Shown piece by piece: positions 26,947-35,704 of a DNA stretch of 64,000 nucleotides (position 1 is its first letter; every line of letters begins with the position of its first letter). The stretch is from an uncultured Saprospiraceae bacterium (GTDB lineage Bacteria > Bacteroidota > Bacteroidia > Chitinophagales > Saprospiraceae): contig CALFBH010000095.1 of assembly GCA_937951615.1 (NCBI GenBank), forward strand, positions 1-64,000. The letters run 5' to 3'. A program made the position numbers and the translations under genes. The notes under the pieces were generated by a model. That model had not been told where the DNA came from. It saw nothing but the letters and a program-made list of their open reading frames with translations, and ran no database searches.

Positions 26947-28908
26947 CTAATCACCATCCATCCCAGTCAGCCCATTCAAAACCAGCCATTGAGAAGTGTG
27001 CAACATCGCCTCCGTATATTGCTTCATTTCTCCTCCCAGTTCTTCCTGTTCTTTCAGATAATTTTTGGTATCTCGGTTTTGATATTGATATAAAGACGGC
27101 TCGCCTTCCTGCCTGACAATTAGAAAATAATCATCATTCAGACAGCCATACTTGTCATCTGCGCTGAAGTAGGCGAATGGGCGTTCTGTATCCAGCAAGT
27201 TTACACCAAAAGTATTGTTTACAAAAGGACGATTCAAGATGCCCATAATGGTGGGAAATACATCCATTTGCAAAGCAAAATTATCTTGTGTTTTTGCCTC
27301 TGGCAATAAGGTGGGCGAATAGAAAATCAGCGGTGAATGATGATAATTGAGCGCAATATCGTAAGTGCTGTTGATGGGTCTTCCATGATCGGCAAGAAAA
27401 ACAAACAGCGTATTATCAAACCAGCTTTCGGCTCGACATAAATCCAAAAAATGCTCTATCGACCAGTCCACATATTCCACAATTGCTAGGTCTTTCGCGC
27501 CCTGTTTGGGCTTGAATGGAATATCATCGGGAATGATGTAAGGAATGTGGTCACTTGTCGTCATATAACTGGCAAAAAAAGGCTGTCCACTTTCGTGTAA
27601 TGTATTTAAAACCGGCACAGAAAATTCGTACATAATATGATCTGGAACACCCAATGTGCTTTTGACCTGCTCCTGCGGATAATCATCTTCTGACACGACT
27701 CTTTCATAGCCATTTGTACTAAAAAAACCACCTACATTATCAAACTGATCATCGTGGGTCATAAAATGAATCGTGCGATAATTTTGCGCTTTAAGCGTAG
27801 CTGCAATACCAGCATATTGCGGAATATTCACCACACTCATACTATGCTTCTTCATCAATGCTGGATGACCAAATAAGGTTGAGAATAAGCCATTATGTGT
27901 ATGTGTGCCTGCGGTGTAGAAGCGGTCAAAAGCCAGTCCTTGTTTAGCTAGACTATCAAGATGGGGTGTCAGTTGGTGCGGGCTGCCATAGCGTCCCATT
28001 TTTGCGGCTGACATGGATTCTAATATGACTATAATAACATTGGCATTTGAAACTTCACCTGTTGGCTCAAAAGCTCGGGCAATGGGTGACTGAAAACCTG
28101 TACTATCAGGAACATTGAGGTATTGACGGGTGAGTTGAAGGGCTTTATCGTCCTCCATGAATCGTAGGGTTTTATTTTCAGCTTTCTGGTCATTCAACAT
28201 ACTTTTCATCATGGTGAATACTGGATTCAGACCAAGGTGATTGGGTAGGGCGTGATTGCTAAATGCGGCTGTACCGACTCGTATTGGCGATTTCTCATCC
28301 AGACGTCCTCTAATCCCGATAAAAGTCAAACCGATAAAAATAAGTGTGGTCAGCACTAGCAACCATTGCTTTATTTCGCCTGCGCTTTGGATATCTAAAT
28401 ATTTCCTTTTTAATCGGAAGATAATTTTAAAAAATAAAAAACAAATCAGCAGCAAAACAGCAAAATAGACATAATGAATGGACTCTTCTCCGATCATTTT
28501 TATACTAAAATCTAAGCCATGCGATGCCCACTGAAAAACCATAGAATTGAGTCGGCTATAGAAGTTGTCGTAATGCGGAATATCCACCGCACACATCAAA
28601 AAAGCAAGCGTATAAACAAGACCAATAAACCAAGTGATAAGTTGATGAAAACGATTATTATAATAACGAAAAAAAGCTGCCACAGACAACACCAAAACAG
28701 GCAAAGCCAGCAGGTAGCCAGAAATGCAGGTATCAAATCGCCAGCCCATAAAAAAGGCTTTCGCAATCAGGCTCACGCGATCATCGGGTAATTGGGTATA
28801 AGCTGTCCACTGACTCAAAAATAAGCCGACCCGAAATAGGGTAAAAAACAAGATACCCCAGCCGTAAACTGTGAAAAGGAAGCGTAGGTGTTTGGGTATG
28901 AAGTTCAT
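26947..28908 (-). CDS. LTA-synthase-family sulfatase-type membrane protein
   Basis: A 653-residue protein. Five membrane helices fill residues about 1-200. The alkaline-phosphatase/sulfatase fold follows: NVIIVILESMSAAKMGRYGS (metal-binding Glu), AGTHTHNGLFSTLFG with the Thr nucleophile region, IHFMTHDDQFDNVGGFF, and VFLADHGRPINS (metal-binding Asp-His). This is the architecture of LtaS and of phosphoglycerol/phosphoethanolamine transferases. In a Gram-negative Bacteroidota cell it probably modifies a periplasmic glycan or lipid head group. Start ATG 28908. The minus-strand defence-like cassette lies upstream, 22 bases away. Confidence 0.93.
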   Translation of the reverse strand: MNFIPKHLRFLFTVYGWGILFFTLFRVGLFLSQWTAYTQLPDDRVSLIAKAFFMGWRFDTCISGYLLALPVLVLSVAAFFRYYNNRFHQLITWFIGLVYTLAFLMCAVDIPHYDNFYSRLNSMVFQWASHGLDFSIKMIGEESIHYVYFAVLLLICFLFFKIIFRLKRKYLDIQSAGEIKQWLLVLTTLIFIGLTFIGIRGRLDEKSPIRVGTAAFSNHALPNHLGLNPVFTMMKSMLNDQKAENKTLRFMEDDKALQLTRQYLNVPDSTGFQSPIARAFEPTGEVSNANVIIVILESMSAAKMGRYGSPHQLTPHLDSLAKQGLAFDRFYTAGTHTHNGLFSTLFGHPALMKKHSMSVVNIPQYAGIAATLKAQNYRTIHFMTHDDQFDNVGGFFSTNGYERVVSEDDYPQEQVKSTLGVPDHIMYEFSVPVLNTLHESGQPFFASYMTTSDHIPYIIPDDIPFKPKQGAKDLAIVEYVDWSIEHFLDLCRAESWFDNTLFVFLADHGRPINSTYDIALNYHHSPLIFYSPTLLPEAKTQDNFALQMDVFPTIMGILNRPFVNNTFGVNLLDTERPFAYFSADDKYGCLNDDYFLIVRQEGEPSLYQYQNRDTKNYLKEQEELGGEMKQYTEAMLHTSQWLVLNGLTGMDGD

Positions 28909-28930
28909 GACAAATCAAAGCAAACCTAGC

Positions 28931-29821
28931 TCAGATTTGCTCATTGATATTTTCAAGTATTTCTCTGTAGTAAATTAAATTCTTTCTTATTTCGGCACAC
29001 CTTTCTTCATTAAAAATCTCTTCTTTACCTGTTAAATGGCTTATAAGAACTTTTTCACCATTTTTTTCTGACTCGATTACGTGAGCAAAAAGATTCCTAG
29101 TTGAAATCACTTTTGTATCATATTGATGTGCAAATTTTTCGACACCAATTTTTTTTATTTTATAAAGTTTATTTATTGTTTTCGCTTTTTTCAGAGAGTT
29201 AAAATAACCGCTATGCTTAACTTTCGATCCAATATCCTTTAATTCGTATTTCGCTAGATTATCACTAATGCCAGAAAGCAATTGATTGATATAAGTCTCT
29301 ATTTGCTCAGATATATCAGAATTAAGTAGCTTAAGAATTATATCTGTCATGAGTTCATCCAGATCACTTGTTTCAGCCATAATTAACCCACGCATAGAAT
29401 TAACCTCTTGCACTTTCTTAATGGTACTATCAATTACTCTCTCTGCTTTATCGGTAAAATCAACTCTTGGACTTGTATAAACTCCTTCAAAACCATTTTC
29501 TTTTAAGCTTGTTCTTACCGACTCTATATCGGTTGAGTAAAAAATCACATCTGTAAGAATCGGGGCATCAACTTCTTCTCTGATAAACTTTATTATTGTA
29601 TCTCCATTCGGAGAACCAGCAAGACTAAAGTCGACTAACAATAAGTCATATTCTTTTAGTTGATTTCTTCCAAATTCTTCTTTTACTTCATCAAATGACT
29701 TACAAAGTTTTGACTTCAGAAGAAATCCTAAATCATTTAAATAATCTTCCAATAAGCCTTTTGAGTCATCATACCAATTTTTCTGGTCTTCAACCCAAAG
29801 TATTCTATATTCTATTCTCAT
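28931..29821 (-). CDS. Receiver-domain protein with C-terminal HEPN-like (R-x4-H) domain
   Basis: A 296-residue protein, last of three coupled genes. Residues 1-130 are a receiver domain: acidic pair Glu11-Asp12 after RILWV, phospho-acceptor Asp64 in LLLVDFSL, and Ser96/Thr97 in IFYSTD; the usual conserved Lys is not obvious. Residues about 140-296 are helical and carry RNLFAH (Arg242-His247), the R-x4-H motif of HEPN ribonucleases, with an Asn after the Arg as is typical. No DNA-binding output is visible. I infer that phosphorylation controls an RNase effector. Its ATG overlaps the kinase stop by four bases (ATGA). The HEPN call rests on the motif and the helices, not on a search. Confidence 0.75.
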   Translation of the reverse strand: MRIEYRILWVEDQKNWYDDSKGLLEDYLNDLGFLLKSKLCKSFDEVKEEFGRNQLKEYDLLLVDFSLAGSPNGDTIIKFIREEVDAPILTDVIFYSTDIESVRTSLKENGFEGVYTSPRVDFTDKAERVIDSTIKKVQEVNSMRGLIMAETSDLDELMTDIILKLLNSDISEQIETYINQLLSGISDNLAKYELKDIGSKVKHSGYFNSLKKAKTINKLYKIKKIGVEKFAHQYDTKVISTRNLFAHVIESEKNGEKVLISHLTGKEEIFNEERCAEIRKNLIYYREILENINEQI

Positions 29822-32394
29822 TTTTTTAGTGTTAAATTTAATTCAAACCCTTTTAAATACTTAGGATTATGTTTAATTGTTCCTTTTAATTCTTCTTCAA
29901 TAATTCTCCTGACATGACTTAACCCTAAACCAGAACCTCTTGTTGTCGTTATCCCTTCTTCAAAAATCAATTCGCTATCTAACTCATCTGAAAGTTTAGA
30001 GCCTAAATCTCTAATGTTTATTGTTAAGGTATTTCCCAATGAAACAAATTCAAAAATGACTTTATCTGCGTTTTTTTTTCGAGAATTACTCAAAATATTA
30101 TCTATAACTACTGTTAATTCTATTGGTTTAAATGTCTTTTCAAACTTAACTTCGGAATTAACAAACTCTATATTTATTTTATAAAGAATCTTATAAGTTT
30201 TTTGAATGTAATTACATATAAATTTTACAATATCTTCGGTTGTTACTAAAGATGCTGTTAAATAATTAGCTTTAGTTGTAAACCTAGTAATTGCAGCGAT
30301 TTTCTCATTTGCCATATTTATACCACTAATAAATTGTAAAAGCTCTTTTTTATTAATGGGTTTGCCTTTATCAAGATTTCTTTTAAATCGAAGAATTTTT
30401 TTGGAAATCGTATCGGAGTATACTCCGATAATATGATTTGAATCTCTTAAGTCTTTATATTCTATCGTCTCACCAGACTTATACTGTGTCAATTGTTCCT
30501 TTCTTCTACTGGCTTTATCCTCTGCTTTTTTTCTTGCAATTTCTGCTTTTTTGCGTTTTTCTTCTTCTTCTTTAGCTTTTAACTGTGCCTTGACTTTTGC
30601 TAATTCGGCTTGAACTCTTTCTTTTTCTTTTTTCGCAGTTTGTAACTCTGCAATTCTTCTTTTTTCTTCTTCTTCTTTTCTTTTCTCTTCTTCTTCTTTT
30701 CTTTTCTCTTCCTCTTCTTTTCTTCTTTTCTCTTCTTCTTGAGCTTTTTTTTCAGCCTCTTCTTTTTCTTTTTCTAATCTTTCAAATACTTTTTTTATGT
30801 CGTTTACTTTTTCTAAAAGTTTTGGATCTTTTGTTTTGTCAGCAATGTCTTTTAAATCAGAAACAAACTTAATCTGCGTGTCGTTAATTTTTTCATTTAC
30901 TAAATCGACAAAATCCCTATTAAAACTAACAATCTCAACATCTTTATTTGATGACAAAGACTTAATAATTTGAATAAAATCAAGCTTACTGCCAAGGTTA
31001 GACTTAGCTATTTCAAGGTTTTCAGCATCTTTATCATTTGATAGATGGTTTTTGTATAAATCGGCAATTTCATTTGCTTTATTTCCTACTCCAAAATATT
31101 TTCTTCGTTTAAATCCTTCGCCCCATAGAACACCAACAACATATCTTTCTAGCCTTCTATGGGCTAATTCAAATGCAGCTTTTAATTCCAAATACCCTTG
31201 TGTTTCAATTAATCCCCCCTCCCGATTTGAAACTTCCTTAAATTGTTCGGTATTGTTAGTCTTAATAGAAACTCTTCCAAATAAATCTCTCGTTCCTAAA
31301 AACCTATTATATCCTTGTTGAGACCTAAAATCTATGCCCCAACTATCGTCACCTTTTTCTCCAAATGGTTGCACTCTAAAACCATTTTTAAATAAAAATA
31401 TTGACCCAAAATGAACAGGTTGCAATCCCATTTTTAAAGAGAAATTATGCTTTGCGGAACGATTTAAGAAAAATAAGTCAATTTGTATATCTTCTATGAT
31501 TTGAAACTCTTTAGCAGATTCTTTAATGTGATATATTAATTCTCCTCTGTCTATTATTTTCGTTTCAATTTCATTTTTTTTTATCGTAAAAATAATTTGA
31601 GACGTCTTTAATTCTAAAATGTCTAGGATAGCATTTTTTATTGGTCCATTTACTTTATCTCTTTCTAAATATATTTTTCCTTTATTTTTTCCTTTTTTGT
31701 ATTTTCCTTTTTTGTCTTCGTTTAACTCTTTTTTACAAATAATTTCAATATTAAAGTTGTTGTTGGTAGAAAAGGGATTAATTAATTTTTCCAGCGAATG
31801 TTTTAATGCTAGAATTCTTGTTCTATTCCAAGAATTATGAAGATTTGAAATCTCAAGTAATGTTCCTGACTTTGAATTATTAGGAAAGGTAACTTTATTT
31901 ACAGGAATTTCATTATGAACAACTTTTACTGTTTCAAATGTTTCTTTTTGGTTTTTTTCAAATTTTGACCAATTTATTTTTAACTCTTCAATTTTGGAAT
32001 TTGCTTTTTGCTTAGTCTTAATTGTTAATAATTGACCTAATCTATCACTTGAAAACCTACCAATACCTTTTGCGCCAGCATAATGTTTTCTTTCTTGAAT
32101 TATATCACGGTACGATTCATTTTTCGAATCATTTACTTTATCCTCTGAATTGTCTTTCTTTGCAGAATAAGCAACAAACAGCCATTTGTTTTTTAAATCA
32201 TCAAAGGACATTCCTTTTCCATCATCTGCAATAATTATCTTATTATTTTCAATCGTAATTAGTACGTTTTTAGCAAAGGCATCAAAGGAATTTTTTACCA
32301 ACTCAAAAACAGCAATGAACTCATCAGTAATTAGATCTTTTCCTATTATATCTTTAAGACCAGTACTTATTTTAAATTCTAATTGTTCACTCAT
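29818..32394 (-). CDS. Dual GHKL protein: MORC/Hsp90-like ATPase, coiled coil, histidine-kinase core
   Basis: 858 residues. The N-terminal GHKL ATPase (about 1-120 and onward) has N-box ELVKNSFDAF, G1 DDGKGMS and G2 GAKGIGRF, in the style of MORC, MutL and Hsp90. A middle part resembles the transducer region (about 130-500). A long Glu/Lys coiled coil fills about 520-640. The C-terminus is a histidine-kinase core: candidate phospho-His near 654 (DSNHIIGVYSD), a second helix near 682-712, N-box IDNILSNSRKKNAD, G1 IRDLGSKLSD, and G2 TTRGSGLGLSHVRR. No membrane segment, so sensing is cytoplasmic. Its ATG overlaps the methyltransferase stop by one base. Confidence 0.88.
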   Translation of the reverse strand: MSEQLEFKISTGLKDIIGKDLITDEFIAVFELVKNSFDAFAKNVLITIENNKIIIADDGKGMSFDDLKNKWLFVAYSAKKDNSEDKVNDSKNESYRDIIQERKHYAGAKGIGRFSSDRLGQLLTIKTKQKANSKIEELKINWSKFEKNQKETFETVKVVHNEIPVNKVTFPNNSKSGTLLEISNLHNSWNRTRILALKHSLEKLINPFSTNNNFNIEIICKKELNEDKKGKYKKGKNKGKIYLERDKVNGPIKNAILDILELKTSQIIFTIKKNEIETKIIDRGELIYHIKESAKEFQIIEDIQIDLFFLNRSAKHNFSLKMGLQPVHFGSIFLFKNGFRVQPFGEKGDDSWGIDFRSQQGYNRFLGTRDLFGRVSIKTNNTEQFKEVSNREGGLIETQGYLELKAAFELAHRRLERYVVGVLWGEGFKRRKYFGVGNKANEIADLYKNHLSNDKDAENLEIAKSNLGSKLDFIQIIKSLSSNKDVEIVSFNRDFVDLVNEKINDTQIKFVSDLKDIADKTKDPKLLEKVNDIKKVFERLEKEKEEAEKKAQEEEKRRKEEEEKRKEEEEKRKEEEEKRRIAELQTAKKEKERVQAELAKVKAQLKAKEEEEKRKKAEIARKKAEDKASRRKEQLTQYKSGETIEYKDLRDSNHIIGVYSDTISKKILRFKRNLDKGKPINKKELLQFISGINMANEKIAAITRFTTKANYLTASLVTTEDIVKFICNYIQKTYKILYKINIEFVNSEVKFEKTFKPIELTVVIDNILSNSRKKNADKVIFEFVSLGNTLTINIRDLGSKLSDELDSELIFEEGITTTRGSGLGLSHVRRIIEEELKGTIKHNPKYLKGFELNLTLKK

Positions 32395-33599
32395 TATTGC
32401 ATTAAACTTTTAAGCACTAACCCAGCCTGTTCTCCAAACAAAGGCGGAATAGCATTTCCTATTTGAGAATATCTTGGAACTTCTTTAGTTCTTCTTTTTC
32501 CTCCTGTAGTATACTTGCCTTTAAAGTGGAAGTTATCTGGGAATGACTGAATACGAGCGTATTCACGAACGGTCATTATTCGAGGTTCACAATAATGTAT
32601 ATAATCATCGGGTAATGTAGTAATTGTTGGAGTTGGCTTGTCTTTTTCGAGGATTTTAGTACTGCTCTTCTTTAACTTAAAGCGTTCTCTGTATTCCGAG
32701 CTACTTAGTTTTTCATTTAGAGCTATTTGAAACCTAGTACTTATTGATGTTGTGTGTTTTACAAACCGGTGGCTATCTACACGGCTATTTTGCCTAATAT
32801 GCTTTCTAACATATTTTTGGTAATTAGAAGATATTTGTCCATAAACACCTGCTTTAAAATTAGGTGTTTCTGATTCTACTTCTCCATTAGACTGCAATAA
32901 GTCTGATATTGCATTTTCTAAGGTTGGATTAATCCTTAACTTCTTATTGATTAAGAATTCTTCTTTACTTTCTTTTATCTTCTGAAAAAATGTTTCCTTA
33001 TCTACATTCTGTTTTTCTTCAACAAAATCTTTTCTAAGTCCCACAAGTATAAATCGTGTTCTTTTTTGAGGAATCCCATATTCAGAAAAATTAATCAACT
33101 CCCCTCTAACCGTATATCCAAGTGCTTCTAATTCTTCCAATACATACTTTGAGTACGCTTTCCCTTTTTCCTCATTCTTCTTAAATCCAAGCGTAAACCC
33201 TTTAACATTTTCAAAGAAAATTAACTTTGGTCTAACTAAGTCAATAAATTTAATGTATGAATTAATTAAATCATTTCTTGAATCGTTTTCTTCTCTTCTT
33301 CCTGCCATTGAAAACCCCTGACAAGGTGGACCACCTGCCACTAAATCAATTTTATGTCTTAATTCTTTTAAATTTTCAGCATAATTCTCAATAACCTTAT
33401 TAACATCATGATGTTTTTGCTCTAACCAATCCGGCCAATCAAAATGCTTTTTCTTTTTTATTAGATTGTGTTTCAAAGTTTCAAAAGCATCTTCACTTTT
33501 TTCGATAGCAAAAACACCTTTCCATCCTGCGTTGTGCAGCCCTAGAGAAAGTCCCCCACAACCAGAAAATAAATCAATATAAGTATTTGAGCTTTTCAT
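32394..33599 (-). CDS. DNA (cytosine-5-)-methyltransferase
   Basis: A 401-residue C5 methyltransferase with motifs in the standard order: I DLFSGCGGLSLGL (SAM binding, residue 9 onward), IV GGPPCQGFSMAGRR (nucleophile Cys93), VI FFENVKGF (Glu130), VIII QKRTRFILVG, IX ARIQSFPDNF and X YSQIGNAIPP. The target-recognition region lies between VIII and IX. It is the first gene of a coupled cassette with a dual-ATPase kinase and a receiver-HEPN protein. No restriction endonuclease gene is adjacent. The three genes are visibly AT-rich, so horizontal acquisition is likely. The recognition sequence cannot be read from the protein. Confidence 0.97.
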   Translation of the reverse strand: MKSSNTYIDLFSGCGGLSLGLHNAGWKGVFAIEKSEDAFETLKHNLIKKKKHFDWPDWLEQKHHDVNKVIENYAENLKELRHKIDLVAGGPPCQGFSMAGRREENDSRNDLINSYIKFIDLVRPKLIFFENVKGFTLGFKKNEEKGKAYSKYVLEELEALGYTVRGELINFSEYGIPQKRTRFILVGLRKDFVEEKQNVDKETFFQKIKESKEEFLINKKLRINPTLENAISDLLQSNGEVESETPNFKAGVYGQISSNYQKYVRKHIRQNSRVDSHRFVKHTTSISTRFQIALNEKLSSSEYRERFKLKKSSTKILEKDKPTPTITTLPDDYIHYCEPRIMTVREYARIQSFPDNFHFKGKYTTGGKRRTKEVPRYSQIGNAIPPLFGEQAGLVLKSLMQ

Positions 33600-33696
33600 T
33601 TTAGAGTTTCATCTATTTAATGCAAATATATCAAGTTCATACGAAAAAACCTTGTCTTTTTGTAACTTTTTTGCTAAAAAAGCAAACGCATTACAA

Positions 33697-34791
33697 TTAC
33701 AAAGTCTTCAACAAATCTTCGTACAAGTCCATCAATTGATGCGTCAAGCGGGCAGGATGGAAAGTTGTGTTGGCATATTCGAAACCTTGTTCAATCATAT
33801 TTTTGCGATAAGCATCGTCGCTCAATATTTTTTCAATACCTGCGGCAATGGCTTCGGGAGATTGGGCTTCGACATAATGTGTAGCTGGCCCACCAGCTTC
33901 CGGCAGGGAAGATATGGCAGTCGTGATGACAGGCGTTTTGCTCAATAATGCCTCCACAACAGGAATACCAAAGCCCTCGTAAATCGACGGGTAAATGAGC
34001 ATCTTTGCCCGATGATATAAATCGCGCAATTCCTCCTGCGTATTGGCTTCTATCCAGTGAATTTTCTCGGAGAGTCTTGCGTCCTCAATGATCCGTTCTA
34101 CTCGTTTTTTATAGGCTTTTCCCTGACCTACGATGTACAAAGGCAGTTGAAAATTTTTGGGTAGAAATTTATAAGATTGTATAATGGACAACAAATCTTT
34201 CCGCTCTATAACAGAACCGACATACAATAAAAAGTCTTCTGTGGGAGCAGCTTCGTTTTCTTTTTTATCCTCATAAAAAACAGCATCGCAAGCCTGATAA
34301 ATGACGTTTATCTTACTCGCTTCGATCTTGTAATAATGAATGATGTCCTGCTTTGTATTTTCGCTGACTGCAATGATTTTATCTGCTTTTTCGCAAGCAG
34401 ATTTAAACTTAAAATCATAAATTTTTCGATCTACTGGCGGGTAGGTGTGCGGCAGGCGTCTGAAAATCAAATCATGTATCGTAACCACACTTTTGACGCC
34501 TGCTTTTTGTAACTTAAAAGGCAGTTCATTGCTCAGTCCATGATAGATTTGTATGCTATCTTTTTTCAGTAATTCAGGAATGGTAAAAGTACGCCACCAA
34601 GCATCGGGTGTATGTTGCGCTTCGCGAATATGGGCTTTCGCAAAACGGGCATCTTCTTTGGCTTTGGGTGTATATAAAAAATAATCCACTTCAGGATGCT
34701 GCTTCATTAGATTGCTCACCAAGGTGCGACTGTAGTTGCCTAAGCCGGTTTTATTGTGGAATAATCGTTTTGCATCGAATCCGAGGAGCAT
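33697..34791 (-). CDS. Glycosyltransferase family 4 (GT-B)
   Basis: A 364-residue GT-B enzyme. The N-terminal domain begins GFDAKRLFHNKTGLGNYSRT and carries a VVTIHDLIFRRLPHTYP loop. The C-terminal nucleotide-sugar domain shows FLLYVGSVIERKDL, LYIVGQGKAYKKRV, and the E-x7-E block IYPSIYEGFGIPVVEALL. It is probably cytoplasmic and adds a hexose in surface glycan synthesis. The ATG at 34791 directly abuts an 8-bp tandem array, so no normal leader is visible. Confidence 0.94.
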   Translation of the reverse strand: MLLGFDAKRLFHNKTGLGNYSRTLVSNLMKQHPEVDYFLYTPKAKEDARFAKAHIREAQHTPDAWWRTFTIPELLKKDSIQIYHGLSNELPFKLQKAGVKSVVTIHDLIFRRLPHTYPPVDRKIYDFKFKSACEKADKIIAVSENTKQDIIHYYKIEASKINVIYQACDAVFYEDKKENEAAPTEDFLLYVGSVIERKDLLSIIQSYKFLPKNFQLPLYIVGQGKAYKKRVERIIEDARLSEKIHWIEANTQEELRDLYHRAKMLIYPSIYEGFGIPVVEALLSKTPVITTAISSLPEAGGPATHYVEAQSPEAIAAGIEKILSDDAYRKNMIEQGFEYANTTFHPARLTHQLMDLYEDLLKTL

Positions 34792-34875
34792 TGTGTTGAT
34801 TGTGTGATTGTGTGATTGTGTGATTGTGTGATTGTGTGATTGTGTGATTGTGTGATTGTGTTTTGCTTCGCAAAA
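34792..34875. repeat. Period-8 array (GATTGTGT)n with palindromic core
   Basis: About eight copies of GATTGTGT at 34792-34860 run straight into TTTTGC-TTC-GCAAAA (34861-34875). The array begins at the start codon of the minus-strand GT4 gene, so it makes up the gene's whole leader. Copy number could affect translation or promoter spacing. Confidence 0.9.
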
Positions 34876-34894
34876 CCTATTCCTCTAATTTTTT

Positions 34895-34995
34895 CTATCA
34901 AAACGGTCTCGCTTCTCGCAGCGAAGCGGTCTCGCAACAAAGTGGTCTCGCCTCTCTCAGCGAAGCGGTCTCTCTTCTCCTAGCGCAGCGGTCTC
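34895..34995. repeat. Spaced AGCGAAGCGGTCTC repeats
   Basis: Four to five spaced copies of (C)AGCGAAGCGGTCTC with small variants (GCAACAAAGTGGTCTCGC, TAGCGCAGCGGTCTCC). They encode the C-terminal residues of the downstream-neighbour membrane protein (ending GEERPLR). A related pair of words recurs near 44347-44380 (AGACCGCTGCGCTGCGGG). Confidence 0.75.
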
Positions 34996-35391
34996 CCCTC
35001 TTTTCTTCCACTTCCTAGCTTTCTTACGACTCCGATAAGCAATCACCAAAAAGCTGAGTGGGGCAGTGATGATGATTGGCAAACTGCTGTAAAATGGTCG
35101 GGGTGTTCCTTTGAAATGGTGTAGAATAAGCACCGCAGTAATCGCAATAATACTCGCCATAGCTGCTCCACGAAAAATACCGTCCCATTGCTTGATGCTT
35201 TTCAAGGCTTGTGTTTCGCACAATTTCACAATAGCACCGCCAAAAAACAAAGTATATACACCCTGCTTCAAACCTGCTACACTTGCCTTTTCCCAGCCAA
35301 AGTCCAGGTTAATCCAATAGACTAACCCTCCTAGAAAAACTGCACCTAGAAAACCTGTTTTCAGGTTGATGTATTTGGTAATATAGTTCAT
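34957..35391 (-). CDS. Small multi-spanning membrane protein, unknown
   Basis: About 144 residues from ATG 35391. Four hydrophobic helices are visible: GFLGAVFLGGLVYWINL, VYTLFFGGAIVKL, AAMASIIAITAVLILHHF, and SLPIIITAPLSFLVIAY. A basic C-terminus (RSRKKARKWKKRG) follows. The frame extends to 35475, but those codons lie in a dispersed palindromic repeat. The last codons also lie in repeat DNA. I do not recognise a family. Confidence 0.7.
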   Translation of the reverse strand: MNYITKYINLKTGFLGAVFLGGLVYWINLDFGWEKASVAGLKQGVYTLFFGGAIVKLCETQALKSIKQWDGIFRGAAMASIIAITAVLILHHFKGTPRPFYSSLPIIITAPLSFLVIAYRSRKKARKWKKRGETAALGEERPLR

Positions 35392-35399
35392 AGTAAAAT

Positions 35400-35625
35400 T
35401 CCCAGAATGTCGATAGACGATAGTCCATAGTCGATGGTTGTCATCCAAATTATGCTCCGTTTTTCCGTTTTTCATGCATTTTGCAACGCAAAATATGAAC
35501 TAGAATAATGATTCGGGGAATCATTATTCTGGTGAACCGCTTGCGGACGGGCTGGTAGATTTAAAGCTAAAATACAACCATCGACCATCGACTGCTCCAC
35601 GATAACTATCGGGAATCGACCTCTT
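35400..35625. repeat. Composite palindromic element with complementary arms
   Basis: Left arm (about 35408-35445) has words such as GTCGATAGACGATAGTCC. The core TTTTGC-AAC-GCAAAA lies at 35479-35493. An extra perfect hairpin, GAATAATGATTC with GAATCATTATTC, lies near 35502-35530. The right arm (about 35576-35622) reads ACCATCGACCATCGACTG and CGATAACTATCGGGAATCG. The arms are complementary. The right arm's words recur near 46117-46147 in the opposite direction. Confidence 0.85.
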
Positions 35626-35704
35626 ATAATTTCTGTTTTTCTAAAATTCGGGATGACTCGTGTTTACATTTTTGGTACTTTTTACACCTCTGGTGCTTTA
35701 TTTC

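Noticed and set aside
30597-30872. Plus-strand Phe/Leu-rich ORF opposite the kinase gene
   Set aside because: It is the complement of the Glu/Lys coiled-coil codons; no start context or independent signal.
28931-33599. Assigning the cassette to Detocs or to a classical type II restriction system
   Set aside because: No nucleoside-phosphorylase-type effector and no restriction endonuclease gene are present; the architecture differs.
35392-35475. Longer N-terminus for the small membrane protein
   Set aside because: These codons lie in a dispersed palindromic repeat; ATG 35391 starts just before the first membrane helix.
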